The notes beneath the pieces are model-generated. The model worked only from the letters and a program-made list of their open reading frames with translations. It was not told the origin of the DNA and did not search any database. From positions 1 to 38,725 of the forward strand of contig SVLG01000010.1 in the NCBI GenBank assembly GCA_015068055.1: a stretch of DNA of 38,725 nt, given 5' to 3'. Source of the DNA: Oscillospiraceae bacterium. Its GTDB lineage: Bacteria; Bacillota_A; Clostridia; Oscillospirales; Oscillospiraceae. Every line of letters starts with the position of its first letter. Position 1 is the stretch's first letter. Both the position numbers and the translations under genes were made by a program. Positions 32,927 through 38,725 of this stretch are shown here, in pieces.

Positions 32927-34794
32927 TACTCAGCCAGCTCCTCCCAAAGGGCGTAAAGCTCTTCCAGCTCCGCCTCGGCTTTGCTCTTTTGCTCCGTCAG
33001 CTCCATGAGCTTCTGGTAATCCGAGGCATATTGGGCGATGCGTTCGTCCAGCTCCGCGATGGCAGCCTCGGCTTTCTCTATGTTCTTTTCCGCCCGTTCC
33101 CGCTGCCGTTCCCGGTTGGGGCCGCGCTTTGGACGGGTGTCGCCCTTCTTGGGCGGCTCCTTGGGCTTTGTCAGCTGCTGAAGCTGTTCCTGACGGGCCT
33201 TGTAGGCACGGAATTCCGAAAAACTGCCCCGGAAATCGAAGATCTGGCCGTCCCGGAGTTCCCAGATGCGCTCTGCAAATTTTTCGATAAACCAGCGGTC
33301 GTGGCTGACAAAGAGGAGAGCCTCGTCATAGTCCTCCAGCGCCCCTTCCATCCACTCGCGGCTGTTGAGGTCCAGGTGGTTGGTGGGCTCGTCCAAAAGG
33401 AGGAAGTTCACGTTATCGCCCAGCAGGATACAGAGCCGCAGCCGACTCTGCTCACCGCCGGAGAGGCAGGAGACGGTCTTGAACACGTCCTCCCCGGTGA
33501 AGCCGAAGGCGGCCAAGCGGTCCCGGGCCTGCTGGGGAGTGCATTTGGCCTCATAGAGCATGGTGTCCACCAGATTGCGGGAGGGATCCTGAAAGGTCAC
33601 CAGCTGGGGGAGATAGGCGCTCTTGATGGCGGGGCCCTGCCAGAGCCGGCCCTCGTCGGGAATCTCCTCGCCCACGATGCACTTTAAAAGGGTGGACTTG
33701 CCGCAGCCGTTGTCGCCGATGAGGGCAATGCGCTCCCTGCCCTCCATGAGCATTTCAATGCCCCGGAAAAGCCGCTTGTCACCATAGCTCTTGCCCACGT
33801 TGTCCAGTACCAGCACTTCGTCCCCGGCGAAGCTCTTGGTCTTGAAGCGGGCCTTCATCTCCCGCTCCCGCTCGGGGCGCTCGGCAACGGCCAGCCGGTC
33901 AATGCGCTTTTCCATGGAGAAGGCCCGCTTGTGGAGCTTGTCCATGCCCATGAAGGCCCAGAGGTGCAGCTTGTCCGCCGCCTCCCGGAGATGCGCAATC
34001 TCCTTCTGGTTCTTTTCCCAGATGCGCAGCTGCTCCTCGTAGCGGCGCTGCTTCTCCTGCACGAAGAAGCTGTAGTTGCCGTTATAAAACTCGGCCCGGC
34101 CGTGGACCAGTTCGATGGTGCGCTGCACCACGGTATCCAGAAACCAGCGGTCGTGGGAAATGGTGAGAACGGTGCCCTTGAAATGCAGGAGGTAGTCCTC
34201 CAGCCACTCGGTGGCGTGCATGTCGAGGTGGTTGGTGGGCTCGTCCAGCAGGAGGATGTCCGTGTCCTCCAGAATGAGCCGGGCCAGATTGACCCGGGTC
34301 TTTTCACCGCCGGAGAGGGAGGAGAAAAGCTGGGCGCGCATATGAGCGGGGATGTCCAGACCGTTGGCCACCCGGTTGCGTGCCCTTTCGGTCTCGTAGC
34401 CGCCCATGTGCTCAAAGCGCTCCAGCAGCCGGTCATACTCCATCAGGGAGCTTTCGTCCCCGGCGGCCATGGCCGTCTCCAGTTCTTCCATTCGGGCTTT
34501 GATCTCGTCCAGTCGCCTGTGGGCGGTTTTCAGCACGTCCTCCACGGTGTAATCGCCGGGATAACGGGGGATCTGGGAGATGAGACCCAGCCGCGCGCCC
34601 TGGGCGATGGCGATGTCGCCGCTGTCTTCCACGAGCTCGCCCACCAGAAGCCGGAACAGCGTGGTTTTGCCGGCACCGTTTTTGCCAAGGATACCCACGC
34701 GCTCACCCCGCTGCACCTGAAAACTCAGACCGTCGAGGATGTTTTTATTCACTTCAAAGGCCTTGGTCAGGCCCTGTACGGAGATGTCGATCAT
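32926..34794 (-). CDS. ABC-F family ATPase (YdiF/Uup-like)
   Basis: This 622-residue soluble protein has two ABC domains. The first starts MIDISVQGLTKAFEVNKNIL with GKNGAGKTTL and LSGGEKTRVNLARL and LLLDEPTNHLDMHATEWL. The second has IGDNGCGKSTLLKC, LSGGEQSRLRLCILL and LLLDEPTNHLDLNSREWM. An interdomain linker rich in charged helix (about 230-300) is followed, after the second ABC domain, by a C-terminal coiled coil (about 555-620). Family members act on ribosomes (translation control or antibiotic protection) and have no membrane domains. Nothing in the linker marks a resistance type by eye. It overlaps the PBP gene by ATGA. Exact subgroup uncertain. Confidence 0.93.
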   Translation of the reverse strand: MIDISVQGLTKAFEVNKNILDGLSFQVQRGERVGILGKNGAGKTTLFRLLVGELVEDSGDIAIAQGARLGLISQIPRYPGDYTVEDVLKTAHRRLDEIKARMEELETAMAAGDESSLMEYDRLLERFEHMGGYETERARNRVANGLDIPAHMRAQLFSSLSGGEKTRVNLARLILEDTDILLLDEPTNHLDMHATEWLEDYLLHFKGTVLTISHDRWFLDTVVQRTIELVHGRAEFYNGNYSFFVQEKQRRYEEQLRIWEKNQKEIAHLREAADKLHLWAFMGMDKLHKRAFSMEKRIDRLAVAERPEREREMKARFKTKSFAGDEVLVLDNVGKSYGDKRLFRGIEMLMEGRERIALIGDNGCGKSTLLKCIVGEEIPDEGRLWQGPAIKSAYLPQLVTFQDPSRNLVDTMLYEAKCTPQQARDRLAAFGFTGEDVFKTVSCLSGGEQSRLRLCILLGDNVNFLLLDEPTNHLDLNSREWMEGALEDYDEALLFVSHDRWFIEKFAERIWELRDGQIFDFRGSFSEFRAYKARQEQLQQLTKPKEPPKKGDTRPKRGPNRERQRERAEKNIEKAEAAIAELDERIAQYASDYQKLMELTEQKSKAEAELEELYALWEELAE

Positions 34795-36104
34795 TCTTTA
34801 TAATACTCCCATGCTGTATTGAGAACCGAGAGAGCCACGGGCCCCGCCTGCGCAAGACCGCCGCCGCCCCGTTCCAGCACCACCACGAAGGCCAGCGGGG
34901 CTCCGCTGTGGAGGTAGCCGGTGAACCAGGCGTGGCTGGTCTCGTCGCCCAGCTCCGCCGTGCCGGACTTGGCGCAGAGGGGGAGGGCTCCGATGTCCAT
35001 GGCGCTGCTGTAGTTATAGTCCACGGTATAGTCCATCATCTCGCCCAGCGCTTCGGCGGTGGAGGCCTTCAGGAGTTTCCGGCTGCCGTTATCCCTGCCC
35101 AGAAGCATGGTGGGTTCCTGCAGTGCGCCGCCGTTTGCTACCGCGGCGCAGAAGCGCAGCATGGTATAGGGGCAGACGAGGTTGGTGTGCTGGCCGATGC
35201 CGCTCCAGGCCAGATAGGAGTCCGCCTCCTGCACGGCCTCGAAGGTACCGGCGGCGGAGAGAATGCTGTCAAGGTAGTGGGCGCGGGTAAATCCATAGTC
35301 GGCTGCGTATTCTGCCAGCGTGTTGCCTCCCAGCTCCAGTGCCAGTTCCGCGAAGGCGCAGTTGCAGGAATTGGCCAGGGCCTGCTCAATGGTCTGGGAG
35401 CCGTGGACACCGGCGCACTTCACCTCCACACCGGCTACTTCGCAGCTGCCGGCGCAGGGGAAGGAACGGTCATAAAGGTTGTCTATATTTTCAATGGCCG
35501 CGGCCAGTGTCACCAGCTTGAAGACGGAGCCGGGGGTGTAGGCGGCGGAGAGGGCGCGGTTCACAAAGAGGCCGTCTATGCTCTCGTCGGCCTCTCCGTT
35601 TGGGTCATAACTGGGGTTGGAGACCATGCAGAGCACCTCGCCGGTTTTGTAGTTCATGACCATGACGGCCCCTGTCCGCCCACTGAGGGCGGCCCAGGCG
35701 GCGGTCTGCAGCCGCACATCCAGGGAAAGGGCTACGGTGTTGCCCGGGCGGGTGGTGCCGCGGATGGTGGTGTAGCCGGTGAGCTCGCCGGCATAGGCCG
35801 AGAGAGCGGAGGTGCCGATGTAGCCCCGGTAGTCGCCTACGGCGTGGACGCTGGCCGTGCGGATGACGGGGTCGTCGGCGTAGCCGTAAACGCCCTGCCG
35901 GGCATGGGCCAGTACAAGGCCGTTTCGGTCGGTGAGGGTGCCGCAGTCCAGCACGCCCCGGTCGGTATAGACGCTGGAGTTGGCGTTATAGGCAGCCCAG
36001 GTGGCCCCGTTTTTCAGGAGGCGCAGGAAGAGAAGACCCGTTCCGGCCATCACCAGAAAGGCCAGCAGCAGCGCTGCGGAGGCGCGGCGTTTGATTCGTT
36101 TCAT
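34791..36104 (-). CDS. Class B penicillin-binding protein transpeptidase
   Basis: This 437-residue protein has an N-terminal membrane helix (about 9-30), an N-terminal dimer-like region, and a transpeptidase domain. The active-site Ser193-x-x-Lys196 is in TPGSVFKL, the second motif Ser246-Cys-Asn248 in NSCNCA, and the KTG-type motif in AKSGTAELGD (Lys379-Ser-Gly-Thr382). It is shorter than PBP2/FtsI and close to the PbpA type found next to FtsW/RodA genes in actinobacteria and clostridia. It should cross-link the strand made by the adjacent FHA-RodA glycosyltransferase. It overlaps that gene and the ABC-F gene by ATGA each, so equal expression is likely. Confidence 0.93.
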   Translation of the reverse strand: MKRIKRRASAALLLAFLVMAGTGLLFLRLLKNGATWAAYNANSSVYTDRGVLDCGTLTDRNGLVLAHARQGVYGYADDPVIRTASVHAVGDYRGYIGTSALSAYAGELTGYTTIRGTTRPGNTVALSLDVRLQTAAWAALSGRTGAVMVMNYKTGEVLCMVSNPSYDPNGEADESIDGLFVNRALSAAYTPGSVFKLVTLAAAIENIDNLYDRSFPCAGSCEVAGVEVKCAGVHGSQTIEQALANSCNCAFAELALELGGNTLAEYAADYGFTRAHYLDSILSAAGTFEAVQEADSYLAWSGIGQHTNLVCPYTMLRFCAAVANGGALQEPTMLLGRDNGSRKLLKASTAEALGEMMDYTVDYNYSSAMDIGALPLCAKSGTAELGDETSHAWFTGYLHSGAPLAFVVVLERGGGGLAQAGPVALSVLNTAWEYYKE

Positions 36105-37867
36105 TCGTCGTTCTCCTCGTCTTCCTCGTCGTATTCTTCGTCGTATTCTTCGTCTGCCTCATCGCTCATGCTTTCCTCATCGTCCCGGCGGCTGAAACGG
36201 CGGCCGAGGGCGAAGCTGGCATTTTGCCGGGTGTCGCTGGCCTTGATATAGGCCAGCAGCGCCCAGCAGGAGATGAGACTGGAGCCGCCCTTGGATACAA
36301 AGGGGAAGGTAACGCCGGTGAAAGGCAGAATATCCAGCGAACCAAAAACGTTGAGAGCCAGCTGCGAGAGCATGATGGTGACACTGGCGCAGCTCGCGAT
36401 GACGTAATAGGCGGAGCGGCCATCCTCGGCGTTCCGTACGGCAAAGAGAGCCAGCAGGATCACCGCGGCAATGCAGCCAAAGGCCACGATAAGGCCCAGT
36501 TCCTCGCTGACCATGCCGAAGACCAGGTCGGTGTCCGCTGCGGCTACGTCCCGGAGCCAGCCGTTGCCGGCACCCTGACCGAATAGTCCGCCGGAGGCCG
36601 TGGCACTCATGGCCCGGACCTGCTGGTAACCGGCGCCCAGAGGATCCTCCCACACATGGCCCCAGCTGGCAAAGCGCCGGGCCACATAGGGTTTTACCGT
36701 CAGTACCAGCATACCTGCGAGACCCGCTCCGCTGACGGCCAGCAGCACCGTGGCAAAGCTGCCCGAGCGCATGTAGGAGATCACCAGGAAACAGGTGAAG
36801 AACACCAGCGCGGTGCCGAAGTCGCCCATGAGGGCCAGTGCCCCCACGATGAAGGCGGAAAAGCCAATGAACAAGAGGAGATTTCGCCGCCGGAAAAGCC
36901 GGTCGATGGTGGCGGCGCCCACATAAACGTAGGCGACTTTTACCAGTTCCGAGGGCTGCAGCATCACGCCGCCGATGCTCAGCCAGTTCTTTGCGCCGAA
37001 AATCCGCTCGCTGAGGACGAGATTGACGCAGAGGAAGGCGGCTGCGGCAAAGGCCATGGGCCAGCGCAGAAGCTTTACCCGGCGCAGATCCCGGAGCCAC
37101 CAGCCCAGCAGGGCGAAGACCATTACGCCCAGCACCAGCAGCAGCGCGGCCTTGAGCATCTCATCCGGGGCCGAGGAGGCCGAGACGGAAAGACCCACAC
37201 TGGCCAGGAAAAAGGCCAGCGTCTCCGGCTCAAAGCCCTTGAGGGCAAAGGCCCGGACGGTTAAAAGACAAAACCATTCCAGCGCAATCACCACGCCGAA
37301 GGCCAGCGCCACCGAGGGCGCATCCTCCGCCGGGGCGGTGATGGCATGCTGGGCCATGAGAAGAAGCTGGAAGAGGGTGAGCAGGATGAGGGTAACGGCG
37401 GGGCGCACCCGGCGGCCGGGTTCCCGGCGCTTGCGCTGCAGCGTTTTGCGCTGGGCGGAGGAGAGGACGATGAACTGCAGTTCTGCATTGCCCAGGCGAA
37501 GGGTGTCGCCGTTTTTGATCCGGGCACTTCCGCTGACGATTTCGCCATTGACAAAGGTGCCGCCGCCGTGACGGCTGTGGAGATCGTAAACCAGCCAGCG
37601 GCCCCGGGCGCTGCGCTGCAGGGCGGCATGGCTGCGGCCCACGCTGCGGTCTTTCAAAAGCACGTCCGATGAATGGCTGCGGCCGAGTATGCACTCCCAG
37701 TTGTTGATGGGGCGGGAGGTGCCGTCGGGCATTTCCAGATAGGCCCAGACCTCCGGCTCGTATTTTTCCTGCAGCATGGAGACGGCGCAGCGGATCAGGA
37801 TCCAAATGGCCAGTGCCGCGGTGAGATAACCCGCGGTCTGCATGATAAGCGGGGCGTAGATGTCCAT
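36101..37867 (-). CDS. rodA: FtsW/RodA/SpoVE-type SEDS glycosyltransferase with N-terminal FHA domain
   Basis: This 588-residue protein starts with a membrane helix (about 8-30), then an FHA domain (about 50-136) with ILGRSHSSDVLL (Gly62-Arg63-Ser64), SVGRSHAALQR (Ser79-His80) and FVNG (Asn108). About ten SEDS membrane segments follow (about 150-550). The FGTALVFFTCFLVISYMRSG region and FPFVSKGGSSL near the end are FtsW/RodA signatures. SEDS proteins polymerise lipid II. FHA domains read phospho-threonine, so activity may be tied to a Ser/Thr kinase not in this window. The C-terminus is a striking acidic tail (DEEYDEEYDEEDEENDE). AAGGAGG precedes the ATG and a strong divergent promoter lies upstream. 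It is first in a five-gene operon. Confidence 0.93.
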   Translation of the reverse strand: MDIYAPLIMQTAGYLTAALAIWILIRCAVSMLQEKYEPEVWAYLEMPDGTSRPINNWECILGRSHSSDVLLKDRSVGRSHAALQRSARGRWLVYDLHSRHGGGTFVNGEIVSGSARIKNGDTLRLGNAELQFIVLSSAQRKTLQRKRREPGRRVRPAVTLILLTLFQLLLMAQHAITAPAEDAPSVALAFGVVIALEWFCLLTVRAFALKGFEPETLAFFLASVGLSVSASSAPDEMLKAALLLVLGVMVFALLGWWLRDLRRVKLLRWPMAFAAAAFLCVNLVLSERIFGAKNWLSIGGVMLQPSELVKVAYVYVGAATIDRLFRRRNLLLFIGFSAFIVGALALMGDFGTALVFFTCFLVISYMRSGSFATVLLAVSGAGLAGMLVLTVKPYVARRFASWGHVWEDPLGAGYQQVRAMSATASGGLFGQGAGNGWLRDVAAADTDLVFGMVSEELGLIVAFGCIAAVILLALFAVRNAEDGRSAYYVIASCASVTIMLSQLALNVFGSLDILPFTGVTFPFVSKGGSSLISCWALLAYIKASDTRQNASFALGRRFSRRDDEESMSDEADEEYDEEYDEEDEENDE

Positions 37868-37904
37868 ATGCGCCCTCCTTTCTCAGACGGATAATCCAAA
37901 TTAC

Positions 37905-37934
37905 ATTATAACACAGAAGGGAGCATCTTTACAA
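37905..37934 (-). promoter_or_regulatory. Promoter of the FHA-RodA operon
   Basis: On the minus strand TTGTAA (37934-37929) and TATAAT (37910-37905) are 18 bases apart. The -35 box lies on the same base pairs as the -35 box of the tmk promoter. Confidence 0.78.
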
Positions 37935-37956
37935 TCTTCTTGTAAGGCTTTATAAT
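37928..37956 (+). promoter_or_regulatory. Promoter of tmk
   Basis: TTTACA (37928-37933) and TATAAT (37951-37956) are 17 bases apart. It is divergent from, and shares the -35 region with, the RodA operon promoter. Confidence 0.82.
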
Positions 37957-37982
37957 CAAATGAAAGAAAGGATGGCGAGAGG

Positions 37983-38612
37983 ATGCAGGCTAAGTTTATC
38001 GTTTTTGAGGGACTGGACGGCAGCGGCAAGTCCACACAGATACGGCGGCTGGAGGAGCGGCTTATAAAGCTGGGGCGCAGGGTGGCCGTTACCGCCGAAC
38101 CCACCGCCAGCGCCACCGGCGGCCTCGTGCGCGACGCCCTTTGCTCCTTTACGCCCCGTACCGGCGCGGAGATCGCGGCGCTCTTTGCGGCCGACCGGGT
38201 GGCCCATAATACAAACCCCGTCTGGGGCATTGAAAAGATGCTTCGCGATGGCCGGGACGTGATCTGCGACCGCTATTACTATTCCTCTCTGGCCTATCAG
38301 GGCAGTGTCACCGACCCCGACTGGGTTCGGGATATGAATCTCAACTGCCCCGAGATCCGCAAGCCCGATCTCTGCATTTTTCTGGATGTGGACTATGAAC
38401 GCTGCTGTGAGCGCATGGAGGGGGACCGGGCCTTCCGGGAAATCTATGAAAACCGTGAGGCGCTGAAGAAGATCCGGGAACGCTATTTCAGGACCTTTGA
38501 AGAGCTGCGGGAGCGGGACAATATCGTGGTGATCGATGCGGCCCGGGGCGTGGAAGAAGTGGCCGCGGATGTGCTTTCTGCGGTGGAAGCGCTTTTTTCA
38601 GCGGAAAAGTGA
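37983..38612 (+). CDS. tmk: Thymidylate kinase
   Basis: dTMP kinase phosphorylates dTMP to dTDP. The 209-residue protein has the P-loop FEGLDGSGKSTQ (about 8-19), a TAEPTAS region, DR in AADRVAHN, the CDRYYYSSLAYQG segment (about 95-107) and a lid with ERMEGDRAF. The promoter 37928-37956 and a GAGAGG site precede the ATG at 37983. Length and motifs are complete. It is in a single-gene unit followed by a tRNA gene. Confidence 0.95.
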   Translation: MQAKFIVFEGLDGSGKSTQIRRLEERLIKLGRRVAVTAEPTASATGGLVRDALCSFTPRTGAEIAALFAADRVAHNTNPVWGIEKMLRDGRDVICDRYYYSSLAYQGSVTDPDWVRDMNLNCPEIRKPDLCIFLDVDYERCCERMEGDRAFREIYENREALKKIRERYFRTFEELRERDNIVVIDAARGVEEVAADVLSAVEALFSAEK

Positions 38613-38622
38613 GAGAAATAGA

Positions 38623-38652
38623 TTGACAAGCACAGCCTGAGTGTGCTATTAT
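38623..38652 (+). promoter_or_regulatory. Promoter of the tRNA-Ser gene
   Basis: TTGACA (38623-38628) and TATTAT (38647-38652) are 18 bases apart and end 13 bases before the tRNA. The -35 is full consensus. Confidence 0.82.
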
Positions 38653-38665
38653 ACTCAGGCGGTTT

Positions 38666-38725
38666 GGAGAAGTACCCAAGTGGCCGAAGGGGCTCCCCTG
38701 CTAAGGGAGTAGTCGGTGATGAGCC
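38666..38725 (+). tRNA. tRNA-Ser (anticodon GCU), 3' end outside window
   Basis: The acceptor strand GGAGAAG starts at 38666, followed by the D arm. The anticodon stem CTCCC/GGGAG encloses CTGCTAA with GCT at 38700-38702. The sequence after it begins the long variable arm usual for tRNA-Ser. The T arm, acceptor 3' strand and CCA are beyond the window. Confidence 0.93.

Noticed and set aside
38613..38665. An integrase attachment site at the tRNA-Ser gene
   Set aside because: The 3' end of the tRNA, where such sites lie, is outside the window and no integrase gene is present.

Overview
The window looks like a chromosomal segment of a GC-rich, endospore-forming, monoderm Firmicute, most likely a gut member of the Oscillospirales/Clostridia. 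This rests on spoIIR, a SpoVB-type flippase, Shine-Dalgarno-led genes with consensus sigma-A promoters, an ABC-F/recG/PBP/RodA housekeeping cluster and a KdpDE pair. Species cannot be read from the sequence.

Layout. (1) 1-17425 is a surface-glycan locus made of two convergent operons. The plus operon (manC end, gmd, rmd, wzm, wzt, a coiled-coil methyltransferase, two glycosyltransferases) looks like a GDP-D-rhamnose, ABC-transporter-dependent polysaccharide pathway. It ends at a bidirectional terminator (9373-9416). The minus operon, read from 16251 down to 9418, has an initiating phosphoglycosyltransferase, two GT2 enzymes, a decayed gene, a large DUF6020-like membrane protein and a GtrB-like polyprenyl-phosphate glycosyltransferase. 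galE diverges from it. (2) 17422-21163 carries a putative GltS-like transporter and two tandem M20 amidohydrolases. (3) 21272-24357 carries a KdpDE-type two-component system and two duplicated PH-like membrane proteins; paired 11-bp-spaced half-sites make the latter candidate KdpE targets. (4) 24456-25121 is a YczE-like membrane protein. (5) 25272-28882 carries a MotA/TolQ-like plus MotB/OmpA-like motor pair and a separately promoted leucine-rich-repeat surface protein. (6) 28941-37867 is spoIIR facing a five-gene minus operon (FHA-RodA, PBP, ABC-F, recG, spoVB-like). (7) The window ends with tmk and a partial tRNA-Ser(GCU).

How it works together. The glycan locus appears to make GDP-D-rhamnose, assemble a glycan and export it through Wzm/Wzt. 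Three of its proteins (Wzt C-terminus, methyltransferase N-terminus, DUF6020-like N-terminus) share a G-P-Y-x3-P-x-G-x-Y module, and the methyltransferase carries a perfect in-frame heptad repeat. Together these resemble the chain-length-control logic of the O9a WbdD/Wzt system in a Gram-positive setting. The other stand-out items are the isolated ZorAB-like motor pair and the spoIIR region, where the gene starts at the foot of a terminator hairpin and its 3' end overlaps the converging spoVB-like gene by 151 bp. All function calls come from reading translated motifs; no database search was run.
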